A stretch of DNA of 13,768 nucleotides from JANMQK01 sp031370485 (GCA_031370485.1 JANMQK010000232.1:1-13768), one strand, 5' to 3'. Positions 1 through 7,953 are shown, counted from the stretch's first letter. The notes: generated by a model not told the origin, from the sequence alone. Translations and numbers: made by a program.

Positions 1-2
1 GG

Positions 3-911
3 CGCCGGGCGAGCCTGTCGTTTTCGGGGACGCTTCCGTTCCACGGCATCCGTCCCGGCCTCGGGGTGCGGCTGCGCAACATCCCGGTGGCGCTGCGGGT
101 GGCCGGGTTGGCGCTCCTCGTGGTCGCCTTCGCGCGTCCGCAGACCGCGCGGCACGAGGAGGATGTCCTGACCGAGGGGATCGACATCGTGCTCGCCGTC
201 GATGTCTCCGGCAGCATGCGGACCGAGGACTTCAAGCCCCGGAACCGTCTGGCGGTCGCCAAGGAGGTCGTGGGGCAGTTCGTGCGCGGCCGGCGCAACG
301 ATCTGATCGGGCTCGTCGTGTTCGCCGCGAACGCCTACACGCGCTGCCCGCTCACACTCGACTACCCGGTCCTCCTCGACCTGCTCTCCCAGGTTGATTT
401 CGCGACGCGCGAGGAGGACGGCACGGCCATCGGCATGGGGCTCGCCACCGCCGCGGCGCGTCTCAAGGACGCCCGGGGCAAGAGCAAGGTAATTATTCTA
501 TTAACCGACGGGCGCAACAACCGCGGTCAGATCGACCCGTTGAGCGGCGCGCGCCTGGCACAGGCGCTCGGGATCAAGGTCTACACCATCGGGGTGGGCA
601 AGGAGGGGGAGGCCCCCTATCCCATCGACGACCCGATACTCGGCCGTCGCTACATCAACGTCTCGGCCGACATCGACGAGGCGACGCTGCAGCAGATCGC
701 CCAGGCGACGAACGGCCGGTACTTCCGGGCCACCGACTCGCGCTCGCTCAAGCAGATCTTCGACACCATCGACAGCATGGAAAAGACCGAGATCCGCGTG
801 CGCGGCTACACGCGGCACACCGAGAAGTTCGCCGCCTTCCTCTACCCCGGGGCGATTCTCATCGGCCTCGAGCTCCTGCTCGGCGGGACCCTGCTGAGGA
901 GAGTCCCCTGA
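3..911 (+). CDS. batA: BatA-like von Willebrand factor A (VWA) membrane protein, 5' truncated by the window edge
   Basis: BatA-type membrane protein of the Bacteroides aerotolerance (Bat) operon, thought to act in an envelope complex supporting stress tolerance; its molecular role is not settled. The frame is open from base 3 without a stop, and the residues before the first GTG (66) include SLSFSG, which resembles the usual BatA N-terminal region, so the real start lies upstream and 66 is not the start. About 302 residues are visible. A membrane segment (about visible residues 30-43) ends in the family's ARPQ. The VWA domain has a complete MIDAS: DVSGS (D67, S69, S71), a Thr in GTAIGMG, and LLTDG. 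A C-terminal hydrophobic segment starts near LYPGAIL. The stop shares one base with the batB start (TGATG). A run of A/T-rich codons at 489-503 is unlike the rest of the gene. The family call is firm; batA versus batB rests on gene order. Confidence 0.93.
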   Translation, partial: RRASLSFSGTLPFHGIRPGLGVRLRNIPVALRVAGLALLVVAFARPQTARHEEDVLTEGIDIVLAVDVSGSMRTEDFKPRNRLAVAKEVVGQFVRGRRNDLIGLVVFAANAYTRCPLTLDYPVLLDLLSQVDFATREEDGTAIGMGLATAAARLKDARGKSKVIILLTDGRNNRGQIDPLSGARLAQALGIKVYTIGVGKEGEAPYPIDDPILGRRYINVSADIDEATLQQIAQATNGRYFRATDSRSLKQIFDTIDSMEKTEIRVRGYTRHTEKFAAFLYPGAILIGLELLLGGTLLRRVP

Positions 912-1954
912 TGCGGTTCGGCGCGTCCCAGTACGTCTGGCTGCTCCTGGCCCTGCCGATCCTCGCGGGGCTCCTGGTGCTGTCCTTCCGGCGGCGCCGG
1001 CGCGCGCTCGAGGCGTTCGGCGACCTGTCCCTGATGGATCGCCTGGCGTCGAGCGTCAGCACCGAGAAGCGGGTGATCAAGGCCGCCCTGGTCATGCTCG
1101 CCGCGATGTTCCTCGTCCTCGCCCTGGCCCGTCCCCAGTGGGGCACGAAGCTCGAGACCGTGCGGCGCCGCGGGGTGGACGTCATCGTTGCCGTGGACAC
1201 GTCCCTCAGCATGCTGGCCGAGGACGTAAAGCCGAACCGGCTGACGCAGGCGCGCGCCGCGATTTCGTCCCTCATTCAGATGCTGCAGGGGGATCGCGTC
1301 GGTCTCGTGGCCTTCGCGGGGGCCGCCTACGTCGCCTGCCCGCTGACCCTCGACTACAACGCCGCCGAGATGTTCGTCGACGTCCTCGACACCGACCTGA
1401 TCCCGGTGCGCGGCACGGCGATCGCCGAGGCCATCAGGACCTCCATGCGGGCCTTCCAGTCGAAGGACCGCCGCTACAAGGTGCTGATCCTGATTACCGA
1501 CGGCGAGGACCACGAGGGGGACGTCGAGGCGGCGGCGCGCGATGCCGCCGCGGAGGGGGTCGTCATCTATACGGTGGGCGTTGGCGGGACGGCCGGGGAG
1601 CCGATCCCGCTGCGGAACACTCGGGGCGAGATCACCGGCTACAAGGAGGACCGCGAGCGCCGGAAGGTGACCAGCCGGCTTGGGGAAGGCGCGCTCGAGT
1701 CGATCGCGTCCATCACCGGCGGCAAGTACTTCCGCTCGAGCGCCGAGGGCCCCGAGCTGCGCCGGATCTACGAGGAGGTCTCGGGGATGGACCAGAAAAG
1801 CCTCTCCGCGCGGCTGCAGACGACCTACGAAGAGCGGTATGTTATCCCCTTGGGAGTGGCGCTCGCCCTGCTGATGCTGGAGGCCTCGATCGGGGACCGC
1901 AAGGGGCGCAAAGCGGCGCAGGCCTCCCGGGAGCGGGGGAGGGAAGCGGCATGA
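911..1954 (+). CDS. batB: BatB-like VWA-domain membrane protein
   Basis: Second VWA protein of the Bat cluster and a paralogue of the preceding gene. It has 347 residues, close to the family's usual size. Membrane segments lie at about residues 8-26 and 56-73, the second ending in LARPQWG. The VWA domain spans roughly 88-290 with an intact MIDAS: DTSLS (D96, S98, S100), T169 in GTAIAEA and D197 in LITDGED. A last hydrophobic helix (about 310-326) precedes a basic tail. This gives an N-terminal hairpin, a large exposed VWA domain and a C-terminal anchor. The start ATG overlaps the batA stop by one base, and AGGAG at 897-901 is a well-placed ribosome binding site. The intact MIDAS implies divalent-cation-dependent protein binding. 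The partner is probably another Bat protein, which is inference. Confidence 0.95.
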   Translation: MRFGASQYVWLLLALPILAGLLVLSFRRRRRALEAFGDLSLMDRLASSVSTEKRVIKAALVMLAAMFLVLALARPQWGTKLETVRRRGVDVIVAVDTSLSMLAEDVKPNRLTQARAAISSLIQMLQGDRVGLVAFAGAAYVACPLTLDYNAAEMFVDVLDTDLIPVRGTAIAEAIRTSMRAFQSKDRRYKVLILITDGEDHEGDVEAAARDAAAEGVVIYTVGVGGTAGEPIPLRNTRGEITGYKEDRERRKVTSRLGEGALESIASITGGKYFRSSAEGPELRRIYEEVSGMDQKSLSARLQTTYEERYVIPLGVALALLMLEASIGDRKGRKAAQASRERGREAA

Positions 1955-2649
1955 GACGATTCGTTACCGCGGCGGTGGCGGCCCTCCTCCTCGGCGCCTT
2001 CCTGGGTGGCGCTTGTCCGCTTGTGGCCGACTCGGCCGCCTCGAAGAACAACGAGGGGAACCGGCTCTACAACAACAAAAAATACGACGAGGCGCTGAAG
2101 ATGTACATCGACGCCCAGGCGTCCCGGCCGCAGGCCCCCGAGTTGCACTACAACATCGGCAACGTCCTGTTCCGCAAGGGGGAGTATGACAAGGCGGTCG
2201 AGGAGTACCTGCGCGCCCAGGCGGCGAAAGACCCCGCGCTGGCGCAGTCGGCGGCCTACAATCGCGGCAACGCGTTTTTCGCACAGAAACAGTTGCCGCA
2301 GGCGATCAACTCGTACATCCAGGCGCTGCGCGCCAACCCGAAGGACCAGGATGCCAAGCGCAACCTCGAGCTCGCCCTCCAGCTGATGCAGGAGCAGAAA
2401 AAAAAGCAGCAGCAGCCGGACCAGAAGCAGGAGGACAAGAACGATCCCTCGAAGCCCCAGCAGAAGAACCCGCAGCAGGAGCCGCAGAAGGGGGACGAGA
2501 AGAAGCCCCCGAAGCCCCGTCCGGGTGAGATGAGCGAGGAGGAGGCCCGGCAGATACTCGAGGCGCTGCGGCAGGAGGAGAAAGAAGGCATCAAGAAGCA
2601 CGCCCAGGCGTCCATGCCGCAGAGCCGCGAGCCCGAGAAGGACTGGTGA
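1951..2649 (+). CDS. batC: BatC-like TPR protein with Gln/Lys/Pro-rich C-terminal region
   Basis: An exported tetratricopeptide-repeat protein of 232 residues. Residues 1-30 look like a signal peptide or anchor: basic start, then a hydrophobic stretch. About three TPR units follow (roughly 31-62, 63-97 and 100-133), with typical YNIGN and YNRGN helix starts. Residues 147-190 are low-complexity Q/K/P/E-rich and probably disordered. The tail (about 194-216) is a charged helix with EEARQILEALRQEEKE, as often seen in BatC proteins. The start is ATG at 1951, overlapping the batB stop (ATGA), with a GGAGGG site at 1938-1943. The frame stays open further upstream, but that extension is antisense-like noise over batB. 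The gene contains a run of eight A (2398-2405). It probably scaffolds the VWA partners on the outer face of the inner membrane; this is inference from the domain type. Confidence 0.92.
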   Translation: MRRFVTAAVAALLLGAFLGGACPLVADSAASKNNEGNRLYNNKKYDEALKMYIDAQASRPQAPELHYNIGNVLFRKGEYDKAVEEYLRAQAAKDPALAQSAAYNRGNAFFAQKQLPQAINSYIQALRANPKDQDAKRNLELALQLMQEQKKKQQQPDQKQEDKNDPSKPQQKNPQQEPQKGDEKKPPKPRPGEMSEEEARQILEALRQEEKEGIKKHAQASMPQSREPEKDW

Positions 2650-4508
2650 TGGACCTCCGCGCGCGGTTCCCGGGGTCGATGGCGGTGCTCCTGGCGTTGG
2701 CCGCGGGCGCGGCCCTCGCCGATGACGCGGTGGTGCGGGCTTTTCTCGACCGCACCGAGATCTCCGCGGGGGAGGAGATCACTCTCTCCATCGAGATCGC
2801 CGCGCTGTCGCTGGACCAGGCGGCGCCGCCCGACATCTCGCGCCTCGAGGGCTTCGATGTCATTACGGGTCCGTCGGTATCCTCCCGCTTCCAGTGGATC
2901 AACGGCCGCACCTCGGCCTCGCGGACCTACTCCTACGTCCTGCGTCCGGACGGCACCGGCACCCTGACCATCCCCGCGCTCGGGGTGCTCGTGCAGGGGA
3001 GGACCTACCGCACCCGGCCGATCACCCTGACGGTGAACCCGCCGGGGACCATCCGCTCGCCGTACGCGCCCCCGCCCGTGGCCGGCCCGCAGCCCGGCCG
3101 CTCCATCCCGCCATCGACACCCGCCCCGGGGACCGGCCGCGCCGCCGGCGCCGGAGCGGACGTCCGGGTCCGCGTCGAGGCGGACGCGCGCACGGTCTAC
3201 GTGGGGCAGCAGGTGACGGTGCGCTTCCTTCTTGACACGCAGACCGATATCCTCAACCTGGCGCTCAAGGACAACCCGACCTTTCCGGGGTTCTGGGCCG
3301 AGGAGATCAAGCTGCCGGAGAACCTCGACATGAAACGGGTGCAGATCGGCGCGGATTCCTTCGTCGAGTACACCCTGATGAAGCGGGCGCTCTTCCCGAC
3401 GAGCCCCGGCCAGCAGACGATCCCTCCCGTGACCTACCAGGTGCAGGTCCGCCGGCGGAGCTCCGACCCGATCGAATCGTTTTTCTTCACCCCGACCGAG
3501 ACGGTGACCCGGCGCTCGGACCCCATCGCGATCACCGTCCTGCCGCTTCCGGCCGAGTCCCGCCCACCCGGGTTCTCGGGGGCCGTCGGGTCGTTCAACG
3601 TGTCGCTCGCCGCGGATCGCACGGAGGCCCGCGTCAACGACGCCATCGGCGTCAAGTTCCGGATCACCGGTGAGGGAAACCTCAACGCCGTGACCGCGTC
3701 GCCCCTCCCGGAGCTGAACGACTTCAAGCAGTTCGCGCCAAAAGTCAATGCCTCGACCTCGCTGCAGGCGGATCGGTTCCGGGGAGAGAAAGTGTGGGAC
3801 TACGTCCTGATCCCGCTCGCGGCGGGCACGCAGACGATCCCTCCCGTCGCCTTCACGTTCTTCGACCCGGTGGCCAGGGCCTACCGCACGGTGCGCAGCG
3901 AACCGGTCTCGATACAGGTCGCCCGCGGGGAGGGAGGGGTCGGCCCCTCGCTGCCGTCGGTGTCCCAGAGCGACGTCAGGCTGCTGCGCCGCGATGTGCA
4001 TTACCTGAAGCTGGCGCGCGGGGGGCTCGAGGACTGGTCCCGGCCGTTCCACACGTCGCCGGTCTTCATGGCCCTGATCCTTCTGCCGGTCGTGGCCGAC
4101 CTGGGCGCCGCCCTCTACGCCCGGCGGCGCGACGCCTCGACAGCCAGCACCCGCCTGCGGCGCGAGCGCCGGGCGCGCAGGGTGGCGCGCAAGCGGCTGA
4201 ATGAGGCGCGGCGGAGGATGTCGCCGGCGACCGCGCGAGCCTTCTATGCCGCCGTCGCCCAGGCGCTGACCGGCTACGTGGGGGACAAGTTCGACGCTTC
4301 CGGGGCCGGCCTCACCCACCAGCGAATCGAGGAGCTGCTGGCCGCGCACGGGGCCCCCGAGGAAAAGCGAAGCGCCTTCCATCGCTGCCTCGAGGCGTGC
4401 GACTACGCCCGCTTCGCCCCGTCGTCGTCCGGTCCCGACGAAATGCGCAAGGCGCTGGCGGCTGCCGAGGAGACGCTGGTAGGGCTCGAGCGGACGCTCT
4501 CCGCATGA
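2649..4508 (+). CDS. batD: BatD-like exported protein with C-terminal membrane anchor
   Basis: Large Bat-cluster protein of 619 residues, typical for BatD. A signal peptide covers about residues 1-24, with a likely cleavage after ALA and before DDAVV. The exported part consists of repeated beta-rich modules. The first has the BatD-like pattern of an exposed strand, ISAGEEITLSIEI, then GFDVITGPSVSS and TYSYVLRPDGTGTLTIPAL. A similar TIPPV strand pattern recurs twice later. One membrane helix lies at about 470-490, followed by a very basic stretch and a helical cytoplasmic domain to the C-terminus. ATG 2649 was chosen over GTG 2646 because AAGGA (2638-2642) is six bases from the ATG and the TGATG junction repeats the batA/batB arrangement. 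A Pro/Ala/Gly-rich linker (about residues 135-175) separates the first module from the rest. Confidence 0.92.
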   Translation: MDLRARFPGSMAVLLALAAGAALADDAVVRAFLDRTEISAGEEITLSIEIAALSLDQAAPPDISRLEGFDVITGPSVSSRFQWINGRTSASRTYSYVLRPDGTGTLTIPALGVLVQGRTYRTRPITLTVNPPGTIRSPYAPPPVAGPQPGRSIPPSTPAPGTGRAAGAGADVRVRVEADARTVYVGQQVTVRFLLDTQTDILNLALKDNPTFPGFWAEEIKLPENLDMKRVQIGADSFVEYTLMKRALFPTSPGQQTIPPVTYQVQVRRRSSDPIESFFFTPTETVTRRSDPIAITVLPLPAESRPPGFSGAVGSFNVSLAADRTEARVNDAIGVKFRITGEGNLNAVTASPLPELNDFKQFAPKVNASTSLQADRFRGEKVWDYVLIPLAAGTQTIPPVAFTFFDPVARAYRTVRSEPVSIQVARGEGGVGPSLPSVSQSDVRLLRRDVHYLKLARGGLEDWSRPFHTSPVFMALILLPVVADLGAALYARRRDASTASTRLRRERRARRVARKRLNEARRRMSPATARAFYAAVAQALTGYVGDKFDASGAGLTHQRIEELLAAHGAPEEKRSAFHRCLEACDYARFAPSSSGPDEMRKALAAAEETLVGLERTLSA

Positions 4509-5311
4509 GGACTCGCGCCGCGGGCGGCGGATGGCGCGGGGTGATCGTCCCGGGATGGGTCGCCTGCGCCCTGTGGGTCCTCCTGTGCGCGGCGGCGCCC
4601 GGCGCGGCCGCGGCCGCCACCCCAGCCGAGATCTTCAGCCGCGCCAACGACGCCTACGAGGCGGAGAAGTACGAAGAGGCGGCGTCCGGCTACGCGCGGA
4701 TCCTGAACTACGGCCTTCTCGACCCGCGCGTGTACTACAACCTCGGGAACTGCTATTTCAAGCTGGGACGGCTGGGCGCGGCGATTCTGAACTACGAGCG
4801 GGCGCTGAAGCTCAATCCGTCCGACCGGGAAACGCGCGACAACATTGATCTGGCGCGGGGGCAGATCCGCGACCGCGTCGCCGAGACCGAGGTCCAGTAC
4901 CCGATCAGGGCCCTCAAGAGGATGCTCGACGCCATCACCTTCAACGCGATGACCTTCGCCTTCCTGGTCTTCTACCAGGCGGCCGGGGGGCTGGTGGTCG
5001 TCATGCTGCTGGCGCGCGCGGCGCCGCGGCGGCGTGCCCTTGGCTACGGGGCGCTCGCGGCCGGCCTGTGTGCCGCGCTGCTGGCCGGGGCGCTGGCCTA
5101 CAAGGTCCATGACGCGGCGACCCCCCTCGCCATCGTGATGCAGGACAAGGCGGACGTGAGGAGCGGCCCGGCGGAGGACAACACGGTGCTGTTCACGGTG
5201 CACGAAGGGACTATCGTGGAGGTGCACAACCATCTCGAGGGGTGGTACCAGGTCAGCCTGCCGAATGCCTTGAGCGGCTGGATACCCGAGGTGGCCGTGG
5301 AGAAGGTGTGA
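4505..5311 (+). CDS. batE: BatE-like TPR, membrane and bacterial SH3 domain protein
   Basis: A 268-residue protein with four recognisable parts. There is an N-terminal hydrophobic segment or signal (about 12-38). Two TPR units (about 40-110) include AYEAEKYEEAASGY and YYNLGNCYFKLGRLGAAILNYERAL split across them. Two membrane helices follow (about 149-170 and 178-199). A C-terminal SH3-type domain (about 207-268) has ADVRSGP, VHEGTIVEV and GWYQVSL, ending with a GWI element. This TPR-TM-SH3 architecture is the BatE type and suggests a role in binding envelope polymers or peptides. The ATG at 4505 overlaps the batD stop (ATGA). There is no strong ribosome binding site, so translation is probably coupled. 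An upstream start at 4397 would overlap batD by over 100 bases and add an arginine-rich non-family segment, so it was rejected. Confidence 0.9.
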   Translation: MRTRAAGGGWRGVIVPGWVACALWVLLCAAAPGAAAAATPAEIFSRANDAYEAEKYEEAASGYARILNYGLLDPRVYYNLGNCYFKLGRLGAAILNYERALKLNPSDRETRDNIDLARGQIRDRVAETEVQYPIRALKRMLDAITFNAMTFAFLVFYQAAGGLVVVMLLARAAPRRRALGYGALAAGLCAALLAGALAYKVHDAATPLAIVMQDKADVRSGPAEDNTVLFTVHEGTIVEVHNHLEGWYQVSLPNALSGWIPEVAVEKV

Positions 5312-6489
5312 GTGGCGCAGGTGTGAGTCGCAAAGGTGGGATCGGTCTCTACCTGCATGTTCCGTACTGCAGCACCCGGTGCAGCTACTGCGACTTCTAC
5401 CTGGTGACCGGGCGCGGCCGCGACCTGGGGCGCTATGTTGCGGCCCTCGTCGCCGAGATCGCGGCGACGCCGCCGGACCTGAGGGGCCCGGCGGACACGA
5501 TGCATTTCGGCGGCGGCACACCCTCCCTTCTCCCTCCCGGGGACCTGGCGCGGATCCTGGGGGCGATCGCGGAGACGTTCTCCCTCGCGCCGGACCCCGA
5601 GGTGACCCTCGAGGCGAACCCCGAGGACCTCGACGCGGCGCGCTGCCGGGATTTCGCGGCGCTCGGCGTCAACCGGGTGACCGTCGGCGTCCAGTCGCTC
5701 GACGACCGGCAACTCTCCCTCATGCGGCGGGTGCACACGGCCGGGCAGGCCCTCGAGGCGGTGCGCGCCGCGCGCGCCTCCGCGATCCGGAGCGTCGGCG
5801 CCGATCTCATCCTCGGGCTCCCGGGCCAGGAGCGCGGCGAGGCGCTCACGGGGATCGATCGCCTCGCCGCGATCGGTGTCGATCACCTGTCGCTTTACCT
5901 GCTCGAGATCCACGGCCGGACGCGCCTGGGCAGGGAGGTGGCGCTGGGACGCGCGCGGCCGATGCAGGATGACGCGGCGGCGGCCCTCTACGAGGAAGCG
6001 GCGGATCGGCTCCTGGCGCTGGGGTTCGAGCATTACGAGATCTCGAATTTCGCCCGGCCGGGACATCAAAGCCGCCACAACCTCAAGTACTGGACCGACC
6101 GCGACTACCTCGGTTTCGGCCCGTCGGCCCACTCCTATGTTTCCGGCAGCCGCTGGTCGAATGCGCCGGACCTCGCGGCCTACCTGTCGCGCGGGGGAGC
6201 GGGGTGCGAGCGGATCGAGGATGCGCAGCCGCTGACGGTGCGCGGCGCGGAGGCGCTGTTCGCCGGGCTACGGGTGGCCGACGGGGTCGACCTGGCGGGC
6301 CTGCGGAGGCGCTACGGCGCATCGATGCCCGGGGAAGAAGATCCCCCGGTGGCCGATCTCTGCGCGGCGGGGCTGCTGGACCGGGCGGGCGGGCGGCTGC
6401 GCCTGACCCGTCGCGGGCGGCTGCTTTCGAACGAGGTCTTCGAGCGGCTCCTGCCGGCGACGCCTCCCGCGGCCTCTCCCGTCAGTTGA
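5308..6489 (+). CDS. hemW: HemW, radical SAM heme chaperone (formerly called oxygen-independent coproporphyrinogen III oxidase-like)
   Basis: A radical SAM protein of the HemW family, which binds heme and delivers it to respiratory proteins. HemW is distinct from the oxidase HemN. The 4Fe-4S motif is CSTRCSYC (C21, C25, C28), directly followed by DF as in HemW. HFGGGTPSLL (about 66-75), EANPEDLD, GVQSL and the ADLILGLPGQ motif follow. The HemW hallmark HNxxYW is present as HNLKYW (257-262), before GFGPSAHSY. A small C-terminal HemN-type domain follows. The length is 393 residues from GTG 5308, which overlaps the batE stop (GTGA). GTG 5323 is an alternative start inside an imperfect tandem repeat. 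The gene is co-directional and coupled with the Bat operon. Its end overlaps the convergent sulfatase-like gene by eight bases. Confidence 0.95.
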   Translation: MSGAGVSRKGGIGLYLHVPYCSTRCSYCDFYLVTGRGRDLGRYVAALVAEIAATPPDLRGPADTMHFGGGTPSLLPPGDLARILGAIAETFSLAPDPEVTLEANPEDLDAARCRDFAALGVNRVTVGVQSLDDRQLSLMRRVHTAGQALEAVRAARASAIRSVGADLILGLPGQERGEALTGIDRLAAIGVDHLSLYLLEIHGRTRLGREVALGRARPMQDDAAAALYEEAADRLLALGFEHYEISNFARPGHQSRHNLKYWTDRDYLGFGPSAHSYVSGSRWSNAPDLAAYLSRGGAGCERIEDAQPLTVRGAEALFAGLRVADGVDLAGLRRRYGASMPGEEDPPVADLCAAGLLDRAGGRLRLTRRGRLLSNEVFERLLPATPPAASPVS

Positions 6490-7945
6490 CGTACCCGAGG
6501 GAGCGCAGGCGGCGGAGCTCCTCCGGGTCGATCACCGCCGGTTCCCTGCCGGCCGGTCCGATCTCGTAGTCCACGAACCGCCTGAGCTCCCTGAGAAGCG
6601 GCGCGCGCTCCTCCGGCACGGCATTCCCTTTCGCGAGGTTCCGTGTCTCGCCGGGATCCGCCGCGAGATCGTAAAGCTCCAGGAACTCGCCGCCCGGTTT
6701 CGGGATCTGGATGATCTTCCAGCGGCCGTCGCTGGCGGAGGCCCATTTGCCCGCGGGTCCCTTGATGTAGAAGCGCCGGTTCTCGGGATGGATCAGCTGG
6801 TAGTCGCTCTCGGCCAGAACGTACGCGCGGCCGGGCGACGCCGCGAACCGGGCCGCGCCCGGGGCCGCCGGCGGTTCCGGGGCCACGAGAAGCGGCCGGC
6901 CGTCGACCGCGTGCAGCCGGTCGATCCCGGTCAGGGCGAGAAGCGTCGGGGCGATGTCGATATTCTGCGCCAGCCCGGCCAGCCGCTGTCCCGGCGCCAC
7001 CGACCCGGGCATCACCAGGACGAGGGGGATTCTCAGGGTCGGGTTGTAGAGGTACTCGCCGTGCGCGAAGTAGTACTCGTGCTCCCCGAGACTCTCCCCG
7101 TGGTCCGAGGTGAACGCGATGAGAAGGGGACCGGGCAGCTCTCTCAGCCGATCGAGAAGCGGCCCCAGCGCCGCGTCCACGCGGGCGATCTCGCCGTCGT
7201 ACAGCGCCACCACGTGCTCGACCTGACGCGCGTCCAGCCGGTTCTCGAAAATGACCTGCCCCTTGGTGAGCCGCCCCTTGCTCAAATCGTCGTACAGCGT
7301 GAACGGGCCGCGGAAGCCGGGGTCGAAGCGCCCGTCGAAGGGAGGGGAGGGGTCGTAGGTCCAGTGAGGGTCGAGGTAGTGGACCCAAAGGAAAAACGGC
7401 TTCCCGGCCGGCCTGTTTTCAAGGAAGCGCAACGCGGTTTGGGTGACCTCCTCCGCCGAGTCACCCTCCCAGCGGTCTTCGGGGTTGTCATACAGGTCGA
7501 AGCCCTGCTCGAACCCCTGTCCCGGTTTGAGGAACATGTTCGAGACGACTGCGGTCGTCGTATACCCTGCCTCTTTGAAGACCTCGGCGAGCATCAGGTT
7601 GGCCGCCGGCACGGTTGAGAACAGCCCGCGCGCGCCGTGCCCCTTGGGGAATCGGCCGGTGAGAATCGAGGCGAGCGACTGTGTCGTGCGCGGCAGCGAC
7701 GTAAAGACCGCCTCGAAGAGCGTCCCCTCGCGCGCCAGACGGTCGATGTTCGGGGAGGTGTCGCGTCCGTACCCATAGCATCCGAGATGGTCGGCGCGCA
7801 GGGTGTCGACGGTGATCAGGACGACGCTGGGCCGGGGAGCCTGCCGCGGACACCCGGTGAGCGCGAAAGACAGGGTCATGAGAAGCGCGGCCGCCGGCCG
7901 CCGATTGCGCGAGGAGGCCGGCGACGCCGGCAGGGACACCACCAT
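6482..7945 (-). CDS. Sulfatase/alkaline-phosphatase superfamily lipoprotein with a Thr at the nucleophile position
   Basis: A 487-residue protein of the sulfatase fold. A lipoprotein signal ends in the lipobox LTGC (C32), so it is probably membrane-anchored outside the cytoplasm. Metal-site elements are visible: ITVDTLRADHLGCYGY with D47, and FTSDHGESLGEH with D281 and H282. The segment TTQSLASILTGRFP (87-100) aligns with the sulfatase signature CxPSRASLLTGxYP, but the position of the formylglycine-forming Cys/Ser is T87 and the P and R are absent. A canonical formylglycine sulfatase activity is therefore unlikely. A Thr nucleophile is used by phosphatase and phosphotransferase members of the superfamily. 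The C-terminal part has YDLAADPGETRNLA and ends in LRSLGYVN, both common in sulfatase-like proteins. The substrate cannot be predicted. The gene is convergent with hemW and divergent from the threonine aldolase, with its own -10 box. Confidence 0.88.
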   Translation of the reverse strand: MVVSLPASPASSRNRRPAAALLMTLSFALTGCPRQAPRPSVVLITVDTLRADHLGCYGYGRDTSPNIDRLAREGTLFEAVFTSLPRTTQSLASILTGRFPKGHGARGLFSTVPAANLMLAEVFKEAGYTTTAVVSNMFLKPGQGFEQGFDLYDNPEDRWEGDSAEEVTQTALRFLENRPAGKPFFLWVHYLDPHWTYDPSPPFDGRFDPGFRGPFTLYDDLSKGRLTKGQVIFENRLDARQVEHVVALYDGEIARVDAALGPLLDRLRELPGPLLIAFTSDHGESLGEHEYYFAHGEYLYNPTLRIPLVLVMPGSVAPGQRLAGLAQNIDIAPTLLALTGIDRLHAVDGRPLLVAPEPPAAPGAARFAASPGRAYVLAESDYQLIHPENRRFYIKGPAGKWASASDGRWKIIQIPKPGGEFLELYDLAADPGETRNLAKGNAVPEERAPLLRELRRFVDYEIGPAGREPAVIDPEELRRLRSLGYVN

Positions 7946-7953
7946 GGCGGGGC

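Noticed and set aside
66..68. GTG at 66 as the batA start
   Set aside because: The frame is open to the window edge and the upstream residues look like BatA sequence, so the gene is truncated by the window and the GTG is internal.
1138..1950. N-terminal extension of batC from 1138
   Set aside because: The extra 271 codons overlap batB in another frame and read as Arg/Gly-rich noise; a signal peptide starts at ATG 1951. The extensions of batE (from 4397) and MeaB-epimerase (from 10100) were rejected likewise.
2017..2019. C22 of BatC as a lipoprotein cysteine
   Set aside because: The preceding residues (LGGA) do not fit a lipobox well, because Gly stands at -3 where Leu/Val/Ile is expected. 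A plain signal peptide or anchor is more likely.
2256..4382. 708-codon open frame on the minus strand across batC and batD
   Set aside because: It is antisense to genes with clear family features, rich in Arg/Gly/Pro/His, and without recognisable motifs. Long empty frames opposite GC-rich genes are expected.
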